Positions 24,584 to 34,122 of a DNA stretch of 64,000 bases are shown in pieces; position 1 is the stretch's first letter; each line of letters starts with the position of its first letter. The notes under the pieces were generated by a model, which was given only the letters and a program-made list of their open reading frames with translations, made no database searches and was not told the DNA's origin. The stretch spans positions 1 through 64,000 of the forward strand of contig JAFVTU010000001.1 in assembly GCA_017503075.1 (NCBI GenBank), written 5' to 3'. This stretch comes from Paludibacteraceae bacterium (GTDB lineage Bacteria > Bacteroidota > Bacteroidia > Bacteroidales > Paludibacteraceae). The position numbers and the translations under genes were made by a program.

Positions 24584-27154
24584 TTATTCTATTGAATTTT
24601 GAGTTTCTTCAGTTGCCATTTCTGGAGTTGCCTCTGTGTCTTCTACGACCTCTTCAACTTCTTCTTTTGGTACGGTGCAACCGAACATGAGCGTATCGTT
24701 GCGCTTTTGGAGTTCAATGAGTTTCACGCCTTGTGTTGCACGGCCCAACACGCTTATCGCGCTCATTGCCATACGGATAGCTGTACCTGACTTAGTAATC
24801 AACATCAAGTCTTGCTCATCTGTAACTGCCTCAAGACCAATCAGATTACCAGTCTTATCAGTAAGATTCATCGTCTTCACACCTTTACCGCCACGGTTGG
24901 TGATGCGATAGATAGCTTCACCGTTATCATCATCCAGAGCAGTACGTTTGCCATACCCCTTCTCCGAGATTACGAGCACAGTCTCCTTACTACCTTCCTC
25001 CACACAAATCATACCAATAGCGCGATCCTTGCCATCTTCATCTAATTTTATAGCACGTACACCCGTAGCTGTACGACCCATAGGACGGATAGTATTTTCA
25101 GGGAAGCGAACCAACTTTCCATTGTACGAAGCCACCAACATTTGACTATTGCCATCGGTTAGTGTCACGCGAATCAAGCGATCATCTTCGCGCAAGCCCA
25201 ATGCAATAATACCATTGGCACGTGGACGGCTATATGATTCCAATGTAGTCTTCTTCATCAAACCGTTCTTGGTCGCAAAGATTAGATAGTGGTTTTGGAC
25301 ATATTCTTGGTCATTCAAGTTCTTCACGTGGATGAATGCACATACTTTATCGCCCTTTTGAATATTGATCATATTCTGCAATGCGCGACCCTTCGATTGA
25401 CGATTACCCTCTGGAATCTCGTACACCTTAATCCAGTACAAACGACCTTGCTCCGTGAAGAACATCATGGTTGAGTGCATATTTGCTTGGTGCACATACT
25501 CAATAAAGTCCTCATCACGAGCTGCACTCGCCTTCGCGCCTACACCACCGCGACCTTGCTGACGGAATTCGGTCAATGGAGTACGCTTGATGTAGCCTAG
25601 GTGTGAGATAGTAATCACCATATCATCGTCGGCATACATATCCTCTGGATTGAACTCTGTAGCCATCTTAATGATACGAGTGCGACGCTCATCTGCATAT
25701 TTTTCCTTCACCTCAACTAATTCATTCTCAATTACTTCATAACGCATAACTTCACTAGCCAGCAATGCTTGCAAGTGTTGGATTAGCTGTTGCAATTTCT
25801 CATATTCTTCTTTCAACTCCTCAATCTTCAGACCTGTCAATTGCGACAAACGCATATCCACTATCGCCTTCGATTGCAAGTTATCCAAACCGAAGCGAGC
25901 CTCCAAATTAGCTTGTGCATCTGCTGGAGTACGGCTTGCGCGGATAATCTTCACCACCTCATCGATGTTATCCACAGCTACAATCAATCCCTCCAAGATA
26001 TGTGCACGCTCTTCAGCTTTTCTAAGCTCAAACTTTGTACGACGAACCACCACTTCCATGCGGTGCTCAATAAAGTTCGCCACCATATCATGTAGGTTCA
26101 GCAACTGTGGACGACCTTTCACCAATGCAATACTGTTCACAGAGAAACTTGATTGCAATGCTGTGTACTTATACAATTTATTCAGTACTACTTGTGCATT
26201 TGCATCACGTTTAATCTCTATAATAATGCGTACATCGCTCTTAGATTGATCGCTAATACCCGAGATTCCTTCGATTTTCTTATCATTTACCAAGTCGGCA
26301 ATATTCTTCACCAAGTCAGATTTCACCACACCGTATGGTAACTCACCTATCACGATGCGCTCACGACCATTATCCTCGGTCTCAATCTCTGCTTTCGAAC
26401 GAATCACAATGCGACCACGCCCCGTCTCATACGCATCGCGCACGCCTTGATAACCGTATATTGTACCACCTGTTGGAAAATCTGGCGCTTTGATATACTC
26501 CATCAATTCTGCCACACTGATTGGCTCCACCTCTGGATTATTCACGCGTTCTACTGCATTCCTCACATATGCTACACAGCCGTCAATTACCTCGCCTAAA
26601 TTGTGCGTAGGCATATTCGTTGCCATACCCACGGCAATACCACTAGCACCATTCACCAATAAGTTAGGGAAACGACATGGCAACACCACTGGCTCGCGCA
26701 ACGAGTCGTCAAAGTTTGGCTGCATATCCACTGTATCTTTCTCAATGTCACGGAGCATCTCCTCCGCCAATTTAGACAAGCGTGCCTCTGTATAACGCAT
26801 AGCGGCTGCACCATCGCCGTCCACCGAACCGAAGTTACCTTGACCATCTACTAGTACACTACGCATGTTCCATGGCTGCGCCATACGAACCAATGTACCA
26901 TAGATACTACTATCACCGTGTGGGTGGTACTTACCCATTACCTCACCCACAATACGAGCAGATTTCTTAGTTGGCTTATCGCTTGTATTACCCAACTCGT
27001 GCATACCAAATAGTACGCGACGGTGTACAGGTTTAAAACCGTCACGCACATCGGGCAATGCGCGTGCCACAATTACACTCATCGAATAATCGATGTACGA
27101 GGTTCGCATCTCCTCGTCAATCTTTACAGGAATAATTCTGTCGTTCTCAATCAT
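24584..27154 (-). CDS. gyrA: DNA gyrase subunit A
   Basis: Catalytic breakage-reunion subunit of gyrase. At 856 residues it is of typical length. The N-terminal winged-helix domain carries the active-site Tyr121 (AAAMRYTEARLS). The tower and coiled-coil follow. The C-terminal beta-pinwheel carries the GyrA box QGRGGVGAK and ends in an acidic tail (EEVEEVVEDTEATPEMATEE). In the quinolone-determining region HPHGDSSIYGT (77-87) the serine equivalent to E. coli Ser83 is Ser82, but the position of E. coli Asp87 is Gly86. The gene heads a ten-gene leftward run. Confidence 0.98.
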   Translation of the reverse strand: MIENDRIIPVKIDEEMRTSYIDYSMSVIVARALPDVRDGFKPVHRRVLFGMHELGNTSDKPTKKSARIVGEVMGKYHPHGDSSIYGTLVRMAQPWNMRSVLVDGQGNFGSVDGDGAAAMRYTEARLSKLAEEMLRDIEKDTVDMQPNFDDSLREPVVLPCRFPNLLVNGASGIAVGMATNMPTHNLGEVIDGCVAYVRNAVERVNNPEVEPISVAELMEYIKAPDFPTGGTIYGYQGVRDAYETGRGRIVIRSKAEIETEDNGRERIVIGELPYGVVKSDLVKNIADLVNDKKIEGISGISDQSKSDVRIIIEIKRDANAQVVLNKLYKYTALQSSFSVNSIALVKGRPQLLNLHDMVANFIEHRMEVVVRRTKFELRKAEERAHILEGLIVAVDNIDEVVKIIRASRTPADAQANLEARFGLDNLQSKAIVDMRLSQLTGLKIEELKEEYEKLQQLIQHLQALLASEVMRYEVIENELVEVKEKYADERRTRIIKMATEFNPEDMYADDDMVITISHLGYIKRTPLTEFRQQGRGGVGAKASAARDEDFIEYVHQANMHSTMMFFTEQGRLYWIKVYEIPEGNRQSKGRALQNMINIQKGDKVCAFIHVKNLNDQEYVQNHYLIFATKNGLMKKTTLESYSRPRANGIIALGLREDDRLIRVTLTDGNSQMLVASYNGKLVRFPENTIRPMGRTATGVRAIKLDEDGKDRAIGMICVEEGSKETVLVISEKGYGKRTALDDDNGEAIYRITNRGGKGVKTMNLTDKTGNLIGLEAVTDEQDLMLITKSGTAIRMAMSAISVLGRATQGVKLIELQKRNDTLMFGCTVPKEEVEEVVEDTEATPEMATEETQNSIE

Positions 27155-27204
27155 ATATTTAAGTTTCTATTTATTTTCTTTATTCTGGCGTCGCCATTTG
27201 GCGA

Positions 27205-27212
27205 CAAAGGTA
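27205..27212 (-). promoter_or_regulatory. gyrA -7 box
   Basis: TACCTTTG on the minus strand, about 50 bp before the gyrA ATG. The 27155-27546 gap is shared with the divergent DUF2851 gene and otherwise holds T-rich DNA, a CG-alternating stretch near 27358-27380 and the tandem repeats at 27419-27476. Confidence 0.7.
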
Positions 27213-27418
27213 CAACTTTTTTTTTATTCCACCAAATTTTTTGTGCGTTTTTTTGCTTTTTATTGTTTTTTATGCATTATCCGATTTTTTACCCTCATCT
27301 TCTTAAATCGCAAATTCTTAACGTTTACGCCAATTTCCCATTACCTTACACATAACCGCGCACGCTCGCGCGCGTAACAACCATAAACCACACTACACCA
27401 TCATATACCACCAGCATT

Positions 27419-27476
27419 AATTAGTAATTACATAGTTATTAGTTAGTGATTAGTTAGTTATTAGTTAGTGATTGCT
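27419..27476. repeat. AT-rich tandem repeat between gyrA and DUF2851
   Basis: Imperfect copies of TTAGTTATTAGTTAGTGA over about 58 bp. It is similar in spirit to the GTTTAGTGTTTAGTG ends of the dispersed hairpin family, but without a hairpin core. Confidence 0.75.
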
Positions 27477-27494
27477 AATATTTTGCTAGTATAA

Positions 27495-27526
27495 TTTGCA
27501 TATTTCCGCAAAAAGTACTACCTTTG
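27495..27526 (+). promoter_or_regulatory. DUF2851 gene promoter
   Basis: TTTGCATATTTCC (27495-27507) at -33 and TACCTTTG (27519-27526) at -7. The ATG is at 27547, about 15 nt past the predicted start of transcription. Confidence 0.7.
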
Positions 27527-27546
27527 TACGCGATAATAATAAGGCT

Positions 27547-28803
27547 ATGCCAGAGATACTCCTGCATTACATATGGCAGAAGCGCATTTGGGCAGGTTTT
27601 CCGCAAACAACAACAGATGGAAAGCCTATTGAAGTTGTGTCTGTAGGGCAATACAACATACACGCAGGACCAGATTTCAGCAATGCACATATTCGCATTG
27701 ATGGACAAGACTGGGTGGGAAATATCGAGATACATGTATGTGCTTCCGACTGGTATAAGCATCGCCATCATATGGATGCTGCATACGACACCACTATTTT
27801 GCATGTGGTAGCTAAAGCCGATAAACAAACCCTCAACTCGCGAGGAGAACACATTCCCCAATGTCAGTTACAATATCCGCACAACAAGGATTATCTCACA
27901 GACCTTTTTAATCACAATTCACTAGAGCATATTCCTTGCTACAAGCAATTAGCACTAGATCCTACTCTTTTGACTGAAAATTGGAAAACTATTTTGTTGC
28001 AAAAACGACTAGAGGCCAAACGCGATTCTATTATGCAACTACTCGCCATCACACAACAAAGTTGGGCTCACGCTTTCTATATTACACTCGCACACAATTT
28101 TGGCTTTCACACCAATGGTTTGCCTTTCGAGTTGCTAGCTTTACACACTCCACTTTCATGCCTGCTCAAACATCGCAATAGTCTCTTCCAAATCACTGCT
28201 ATCCTACTTGGGCAATCTGGACTCCTTAACCCTAAAACACTGACAACCAATGAACATAATGCACTCTGGAGTGAGTATTGCTTTTTACAAAAGAAATTCT
28301 CACTTACGCCTCTGCAAGCAAGTCAATGGAAGATGGCTCGAATGCGTCCTCAGTCCGCGCCCGAAGTGCGAATACGGCAGTTTGCGCATTTACTTTTCCA
28401 GTCGGAGCATATATTTGCACAACTAATGGATGCACAGACTATGGAAGAGATGGCACAAATACTCACATTAAAATACGCTGAAACAGAGGTATATTCACGC
28501 CTACAACGTCCACTACCAATAGGTAAAAAATCGATTGATATACTTCTTATCAACACCGTTATTCCTTATAAATACGCATACACACAAAGCAATATCAATG
28601 ATGCAATAGCTTGGTTAGAGAAAATTAAAAAGGAAAATAATAACATCATTCGCCAATGGACAATGTTGGGACAAAAGATACATTCGGCAGCAGACACACA
28701 AGCCCTCATACATCTTTATCAAAACTATTGCCAACCACACCTTTGTTTCAATTGTCACATTGGGCATCAAGTATTCACATACAAACAACTGGAATTATTC
28801 TAG
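27547..28803 (+). CDS. DUF2851 family protein
   Basis: A 418-residue cytoplasmic-looking protein of a Bacteroidetes-specific family of unknown function. The N-terminal block MPEILLHYIWQKRIW, then GQYNIHAGPDFSNAHIRIDG and GNIEIHVCASDWYKHRHH (about 35-80), is the conserved part. The His/Asp/Glu-rich pattern (H-x-GPDF, IEIH-x-ASDW) is suggestive of a hydrolase-like site, but no activity is established. The start is placed at ATG 27547, after the promoter box; a longer frame begins inside the promoter. It is separated by 45 bp from the first GH13 gene. Confidence 0.88.
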   Translation: MPEILLHYIWQKRIWAGFPQTTTDGKPIEVVSVGQYNIHAGPDFSNAHIRIDGQDWVGNIEIHVCASDWYKHRHHMDAAYDTTILHVVAKADKQTLNSRGEHIPQCQLQYPHNKDYLTDLFNHNSLEHIPCYKQLALDPTLLTENWKTILLQKRLEAKRDSIMQLLAITQQSWAHAFYITLAHNFGFHTNGLPFELLALHTPLSCLLKHRNSLFQITAILLGQSGLLNPKTLTTNEHNALWSEYCFLQKKFSLTPLQASQWKMARMRPQSAPEVRIRQFAHLLFQSEHIFAQLMDAQTMEEMAQILTLKYAETEVYSRLQRPLPIGKKSIDILLINTVIPYKYAYTQSNINDAIAWLEKIKKENNNIIRQWTMLGQKIHSAADTQALIHLYQNYCQPHLCFNCHIGHQVFTYKQLELF

Positions 28804-28848
28804 TCACAATAAAGCAAACAAATAAAAAACAAAATACTATAAAAAATC

Positions 28849-30894
28849 ATGAAAAGAATTATTTTATCCTTTATGGCAATTGCTTGCCTAGTAGCTTGCA
28901 ACACCACAGAAAAAGTGACGGTAGTTGATCGCAATGCTGCCACACAAAATCCAATTATGCCTATCATCTACAGTGGCGGTGATGATTTTACAGAGACATA
29001 TCACCTTACCGATTACTTACCACAGGTAAAATGTTTTGATAGCCTCGTCTTCACTACCGAACCTAGCTATCAAGTGGTAAAGGTAGAAAATGGACTACTC
29101 ACTCTGACTGGCGATCATACACTATCGATTCTCTCTGTAGAAGACAAGACAACAGGTATCAAGTATGATATTCCTATCATGCCTAAATCTAGTTACGAAG
29201 TGGGTCTAGCTACTAAAGCATTCACTGACTCTACTATCACCATTAGCGTACTTAACGACTACGAGCACCTACAATTCCGCATCTTGTGGCAAGATACACG
29301 CGCAACAAAGTATGTTAACTATGGTCAATATGACCCTGAAGCCACCATCACAATCGAACAAGCATGGCGTGAAAGCAAAGGGCGTACTTTCATCCGCATC
29401 TATGCCTTTGGAGACGGCAAACAACTCAACGACTTGCTTATTCCATTAGAGAATGGCAAAGTAGTTAGCGATGTCAAAGATCTTACTCGCCATGATGACC
29501 ATGCGCAAGTGCTTTACTCACTTATGATTGACCGTTTCTACAATGGAAACAAAGCCAATGATTGGAAAATGAATAGCCCCGAGGTTCTTGACATCGTAGA
29601 TTATCAAGGTGGAGATATCGCGGGTATTACGCAAAAAATCAAAGATGGTTTCTTCAATGATCTAGGCATCACCACTATCTGGATCTCACCTATTACTCAA
29701 AACCCTATGGACGCGTGGGGCTACTATCCTTTTAAAAATGGCAACAAATATGACAACACCAAGGCATACACCAAATTCTCTGGCTACCACGGTTATTGGC
29801 CAATCTACGCCACTAAAGTAGAAAAGCGTTTCACTACCGAAAAAGAACTCCACGAAATGCTCTCTGTGGCTCACGAACACGGCCTCAATGTCATCCTTGA
29901 CTATGTTGCCAACCATATGCATATCAATTCTCCTACCCTACGAGAGCACCCTGATTGGCACACTGATAGCATCTTACCTGATGGACGTCGCAACTTCGAA
30001 CTTTGGGACGAAGCACGACTCACCACTTGGTTTGATGTACATATCCCTACTCTCGACCTAGAACGCCCTGAAGTATGCAATCCTATGACTGACTCCGCAC
30101 TTGTATGGCTTGAGCAATTTGATTTTGATGGTTTCCGCCACGATGCTTGCAAACATATTCCTCTCAACTACTGGCGAGAATTGGGAGCAAAAATGAAGCA
30201 ACGATACCCCAACCGTCATATTTGGATGATTGGCGAGACATATGGTGATCCTCAATTGATTGGCTCATATGTCAAGACGGGTATGCTCAACTCGCAGTTC
30301 GACTTTAATATCTACCACACTGCTATTGATGTCTTTGGAAAACCAGAGCAATCCCTCAAGCGCATCAACAGTACTATCCTTGAATCATTACACGCATATG
30401 GCGCACATCACACTATGGGTAATATCTCTGGCAACCACGACAAATGCCGTTTCATTTCTCTCGCAGGTGGGGCTGTCAGTTGGAACGAGAATGACAAGGC
30501 TGCTGGCTGGGAGCGCGAGATTCACGTAACAGCCGATGGTAATGCCGCCAAAGAAGAACAAGCTTACAAAGCTGCGATGCTACTCGAAGTCATCAATCTC
30601 ACCATTCCAGGGGTACCTTGTATCTATCAAGGTGACGAATATGCAGAAGCAGGTGCCAACGACCCTGACAATCGCCATATGATGAAGTTTGATGGACTTT
30701 CAGAGCGTCAACAGCAATTCCGCAACGAAGTGCAAGCTCTCGTACAATTACGTCGCAACTCACTGCCACTCATATACGGAGACTATGTCCCAGTCACTGT
30801 AACCGATGACAAACTCGTCTTCGACCGCATTTATATGGGCGAAAAAGTGCGCGTGACCATTGACCTCGCGAACCTTGCATATACCATCGAATAA
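28849..30894 (+). CDS. GH13 alpha-amylase-family lipoprotein with N-terminal accessory domain
   Basis: A 681-residue exported glycosidase acting on alpha-glucans. A lipoprotein signal has lipobox LVAC (Cys17). Residues about 40-210 form beta-rich accessory domains without catalytic motifs, like the N-terminal E-set/CBM region of neopullulanase-type enzymes. The (beta/alpha)8 barrel from about 220 shows region I DYVANH (351-356), region II DGFRHDACK with nucleophile Asp432, region III IGETYG with acid/base Glu463, and region IV GNHDK with Asp531. It is probably surface- or periplasm-facing. A second, shorter GH13 lipoprotein follows after 44 bp; no susC/susD pair is nearby. Confidence 0.93.
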   Translation: MKRIILSFMAIACLVACNTTEKVTVVDRNAATQNPIMPIIYSGGDDFTETYHLTDYLPQVKCFDSLVFTTEPSYQVVKVENGLLTLTGDHTLSILSVEDKTTGIKYDIPIMPKSSYEVGLATKAFTDSTITISVLNDYEHLQFRILWQDTRATKYVNYGQYDPEATITIEQAWRESKGRTFIRIYAFGDGKQLNDLLIPLENGKVVSDVKDLTRHDDHAQVLYSLMIDRFYNGNKANDWKMNSPEVLDIVDYQGGDIAGITQKIKDGFFNDLGITTIWISPITQNPMDAWGYYPFKNGNKYDNTKAYTKFSGYHGYWPIYATKVEKRFTTEKELHEMLSVAHEHGLNVILDYVANHMHINSPTLREHPDWHTDSILPDGRRNFELWDEARLTTWFDVHIPTLDLERPEVCNPMTDSALVWLEQFDFDGFRHDACKHIPLNYWRELGAKMKQRYPNRHIWMIGETYGDPQLIGSYVKTGMLNSQFDFNIYHTAIDVFGKPEQSLKRINSTILESLHAYGAHHTMGNISGNHDKCRFISLAGGAVSWNENDKAAGWEREIHVTADGNAAKEEQAYKAAMLLEVINLTIPGVPCIYQGDEYAEAGANDPDNRHMMKFDGLSERQQQFRNEVQALVQLRRNSLPLIYGDYVPVTVTDDKLVFDRIYMGEKVRVTIDLANLAYTIE

Positions 30895-30938
30895 TACTTA
30901 AAACTTTTAAAATCCTTAAAACGTTTAAAACTATTGAT

Positions 30939-32291
30939 ATGAAACAAATTCTTTTTTCCGCACTGGCACTACTCACTTTAGTGTCTTGTACCCCTAAGCA
31001 ACAATGCGATGCTCGCCATACTAGCTGGGCATACGATGCTACTATTTACGAGCTCAACACCCGTCAACTTACCACAGAAGGTACTTTTGCTGCAGCAGAA
31101 GTTCTCCTTCCTGAGATTAAAGAAAGTGGTGTGGACATCATCTGGATTATGCCTATTCAACCTATCGGCGTTCTTGAACGCAAAGGTACTTTAGGTAGTT
31201 ACTACGCAATCAGCGACTATTGTGCTTTCAACCCTGAGTTTGGTACTCGAGCAGATTTCGAGTCTTTCCTTGCTAAAGCACATGAGCTTGGTATGAAGGT
31301 TATCCTCGACTGGGTTGCTAATCACACAGCTCCAGATAGCGAGTGGACTAAGAACGAAGGCTGGCACTACCGCGATAGCCTCGGCAACCTTATGGTACAA
31401 TACGATTGGACCGACATTTCAAAACTCAACTACGACAACCAAGATATGCGTGCTGAGATGAAGAAAGCAATGCACTGGTGGATGGATACTATCGGCATAG
31501 ATGGTTTCCGTTGTGACGTAGCAGGCGAGGTTCCTACAGATTTCTGGAACGAAGCTATGGCTGAAATCCGCGCTAAGCACCCAGATATGTTCACCCTCGC
31601 AGAGGATGAGGACAAAGCGCAAGAGCTCACCGAGACGGCTTTCGACATGTACTATGGCTGGACTCTCCACCATCTCATGAACGGCGTAGCGCAAGGCAAA
31701 AACACCGTAGAAGATCTTTGGGGGTACTTTGCGAAAGTGGATACTACTATCCGCCAAGAAGCTATCCGCATGAATTTCACATCTAATCACGACGAAAACT
31801 CTTGGAACGGTACCGAGTTCGAGCGCATGGGCGATGCTACCGACCTCTTCGCTGCATTCACATACATTGTGCCTGGCATGCCAATGATTTACACGGGTCA
31901 AATGAGCGGCAACCACCATCGTCTCGAATTCTTCGAGAAAGACGTGATTGATCGTGTAGAGAATGCACCACAAAAAGCATTATACAAGGGGCTCAATGAT
32001 CTCCGTGCGGCTAACCGCGCACTCTGGAGCAACGAGAAAGGTGCACCTATGGTTCGCATCACTGCTGATAATGACAACGTCTTCGCTTGCGTACGCCAGA
32101 AATCATGCCCTAAACATGGGGATAATACTGTTATCGCAATTATGAATATGTCTGCAGAGCCACAAACTGTCACTCTCGACCTCACTAACCTAACAGGAGA
32201 ATACAACTGCCTCTGCGGCAAGACCATGAATCTCGAAGCCACTCAAACCTTCGAACTCACTCCTTGGAAGTACATCATACTTACCAAATAA
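30939..32291 (+). CDS. GH13 alpha-amylase-family lipoprotein (short form)
   Basis: A 450-residue lipoprotein (lipobox LVSC, Cys17) with only the catalytic barrel and a short C-terminal beta domain. Region I DWVANHT (124-130), nucleophile Asp193 in DGFRCDVAGEVP, acid/base Glu222 in FTLAEDED and Asp285 in TSNHDEN are all present. It lacks the accessory N-terminal domains of its neighbour, so the pair probably divides labour on alpha-glucans or maltodextrins (for example debranching against linear cleavage). The two share a transcript: the 44-bp gap has only short CTTAAAAC repeats and no promoter box. A terminator follows 18 bp after the stop. Confidence 0.93.
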   Translation: MKQILFSALALLTLVSCTPKQQCDARHTSWAYDATIYELNTRQLTTEGTFAAAEVLLPEIKESGVDIIWIMPIQPIGVLERKGTLGSYYAISDYCAFNPEFGTRADFESFLAKAHELGMKVILDWVANHTAPDSEWTKNEGWHYRDSLGNLMVQYDWTDISKLNYDNQDMRAEMKKAMHWWMDTIGIDGFRCDVAGEVPTDFWNEAMAEIRAKHPDMFTLAEDEDKAQELTETAFDMYYGWTLHHLMNGVAQGKNTVEDLWGYFAKVDTTIRQEAIRMNFTSNHDENSWNGTEFERMGDATDLFAAFTYIVPGMPMIYTGQMSGNHHRLEFFEKDVIDRVENAPQKALYKGLNDLRAANRALWSNEKGAPMVRITADNDNVFACVRQKSCPKHGDNTVIAIMNMSAEPQTVTLDLTNLTGEYNCLCGKTMNLEATQTFELTPWKYIILTK

Positions 32292-32309
32292 AAATAATGT
32301 CAATTTTGT

Positions 32310-32352
32310 AAAAAACAATAGGGTGCTTGAATTATGCACCCTATTGTTTTTT
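32310..32352. terminator. Bidirectional terminator between GH13 and Ntn-hydrolase genes
   Basis: A perfect 17-bp stem AAAAAACAATAGGGTGC / GCACCCTATTGTTTTTT with a 9-nt loop and T-runs on both strands. The right arm reaches the stop codon of the converging gene. Confidence 0.92.
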
Positions 32353-33430
32353 AATAGACTTCTATCTGTTCTATCTTTTCATCACGACTAACATCTAACG
32401 GCTTAAACTGAAATTCCACACGATCAAAATCTATCGTTTTTAAATCTATGCAACGAATAGTCGAATTATACATCGTCCGGTAATATAGACGGCGCTCTGA
32501 CAAATCTGTGACAATAGTTATCTGAGTTGCACTTGGCATATTAGGTACTAAATCAATATCGCTAAACTGTAGCCCCACGGGGATGTCAAAATTATTCAGT
32601 ATATGAAACGCTTGTACCACAGTCTTATCGCTACTCTCCAATCTTGGCGCTGTACTTTGAAAAAATGCAGCACGCACAAAGCGCGAAGGAGGAGTCATAT
32701 CACCTGGCAACCCATGCAAACCACTGCCACCACCAAAAGCCCTTAAATCCAAAGAACCCACTTGACGATGATTGATAGAACCCGACATTAGATTCACATA
32801 ATTGTTGAGATTAGTCAAATGCCAAGTAAACTCAGGCGAATTGGTCAACACTCCCAATGGATTTTCGTGAATCATTACTTGCCCACCAACTATTTCCACT
32901 ACAACTTGCCTTCCAGATGGCTCAGTCACACGCCAATGTACAGTAGATGCACGAGAATCAATACCTATCACACGAATAGTTGGTATCAAAGCTATCATCT
33001 CATCAATTGTGGCACTAGTACTCAGCACCCAAGCCACAAACTGCATATCTCCTACACTGATTGCCTTATCTGCAACCTCATAAGGCATATACTCACCATA
33101 CTCAGGAAAATAAAACAATCCAACTGATAAACCGGCTTCGTTGATACCTTCCATCACAAATTCATCATTCTCTACAGCAATACCTACATAGCCATATTCA
33201 GCAACAAAGGATTTTCCTTTAAGTGTACCATCTGGCAACCACGAACGCTGTTCTTTTCCCCGCGGAACAATCACATACATCGCATTCAATGGCTCCGATG
33301 CCCATTCAATAGTTCTGGCAGTAATCATCATACTGTCTGCTGTTTGCAGAGTTATACCCGTACATGCTTCTGCTCTTGGTAAACTCAACACACTGGTCAT
33401 CAATATGACCAATAGAAATACTTTTTTCAT
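32351..33430 (-). CDS. Choloylglycine hydrolase/penicillin V acylase-family Ntn-hydrolase
   Basis: A 359-residue secreted linear-amide C-N hydrolase. A signal peptide (MKKVFLLVILMTSVLSLPRA) ends directly before Cys23 in EACTGITL; cleavage would expose this N-terminal nucleophile. Other family residues visible are Arg in ARTIEW (pocket Arg), the Asn/Asp region MEGINEAGLSVGLFYFP, VLTNSPEFTWHLTNLNNY, and Arg near SRFVRAAF. Members cleave conjugated bile salts, penicillin V or other N-acyl amides. This subgroup, with PRG, PPSRFVRAAF and ILNNFDIP, is common in Bacteroides, and its natural substrate is not settled. The start is set at ATG 33430 for the signal peptide. Confidence 0.9.
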   Translation of the reverse strand: MKKVFLLVILMTSVLSLPRAEACTGITLQTADSMMITARTIEWASEPLNAMYVIVPRGKEQRSWLPDGTLKGKSFVAEYGYVGIAVENDEFVMEGINEAGLSVGLFYFPEYGEYMPYEVADKAISVGDMQFVAWVLSTSATIDEMIALIPTIRVIGIDSRASTVHWRVTEPSGRQVVVEIVGGQVMIHENPLGVLTNSPEFTWHLTNLNNYVNLMSGSINHRQVGSLDLRAFGGGSGLHGLPGDMTPPSRFVRAAFFQSTAPRLESSDKTVVQAFHILNNFDIPVGLQFSDIDLVPNMPSATQITIVTDLSERRLYYRTMYNSTIRCIDLKTIDFDRVEFQFKPLDVSRDEKIEQIEVY

Positions 33431-33461
33431 AGTTGTTAGGAATTTAGAAAATGGTTTATAT

Positions 33462-33938
33462 TTATAATAGTATATCATTCCCGCGATGATACCTTTTGGC
33501 TCTTATTCGCATGCGAATGTAATGAGTGGTAGCAACAACCAATATCACAAACGCAATTACTATGGGTATAACATAAGCTTGTATACCATGTTCTACAAAC
33601 AAATCTTGATACATAGATGTAATACAACTAATAAACAATACTATCATCCATACTAAATACGAATGTGGAAGCATCATCAAATGCCTATGCTTATTCCATT
33701 TACCTATCATACAAATAATCACATACACATATATCAATAATAAGGTAGAGACTATCAACATCTTAATTATTCGATACGACAGAGTACCAGTTACCAAGTC
33801 ATACATCGGTAATAGGAATAATAAGTTCATAGTCAGCACAAATAGGATTCTAACAAGACGAGAGGTTGTAGCTCGATGCAAGCGCTCAAATAGGAAGGCT
33901 TGATACGGCGTCGTTTGCTCATGATAATCGTGTGTCAT
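33462..33938 (-). CDS. Uncharacterised four-segment membrane protein
   Basis: A 158-residue protein with four hydrophobic stretches at about 28-46, 58-78, 90-107 and 118-138, separated by basic loops (IGKWNKHRHL and RMRIRAKRYHRG), so both ends are probably cytoplasmic. I do not recognise a family. It lies 31 bp upstream of the Ntn-hydrolase gene in the same direction and likely shares its transcript. The -7 box at 34010-34018 gives it its own promoter. Confidence 0.75.
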   Translation of the reverse strand: MTHDYHEQTTPYQAFLFERLHRATTSRLVRILFVLTMNLLFLLPMYDLVTGTLSYRIIKMLIVSTLLLIYVYVIICMIGKWNKHRHLMMLPHSYLVWMIVLFISCITSMYQDLFVEHGIQAYVIPIVIAFVILVVATTHYIRMRIRAKRYHRGNDILL

Positions 33939-34009
33939 AATTATTCATTTTTCTAATAGGTGGTTGAGGTTGGGTTTAATGGCAGCGATTATTTGCTATC
34001 AAATTCGCT

Positions 34010-34018
34010 GCAAAATTA
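34010..34018 (-). promoter_or_regulatory. -7 box for the four-segment membrane protein
   Basis: TAATTTTGC on the minus strand, with TTTG at about 34031-34034 as a possible -33. Confidence 0.55.
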
Positions 34019-34048
34019 GTGCCATTTTTTCACAAATCACAACAAACA

Positions 34049-34101
34049 ACAATATTGCTATTTCCCCACAATCCAAACTGTAGCAAAAATAGCAATATTG
34101 T
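34049..34101 (-). terminator. Terminator of the TerB-like regulator gene
   Basis: A 15-bp perfect inverted repeat ACAATATTGCTATTT / AAATAGCAATATTGT enclosing 23 nt. It starts 22 bp after the stop at 34123. Confidence 0.7.
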
Positions 34102-34122
34102 TATCTTTTCCTTGTGTAGTCC

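Noticed and set aside
27358-27380. CG-alternating stretch CGCGCACGCTCGCGCGCG as a terminator or Z-DNA switch
   Set aside because: It is short, pairs only loosely and no gene ends nearby; noted but unsupported.
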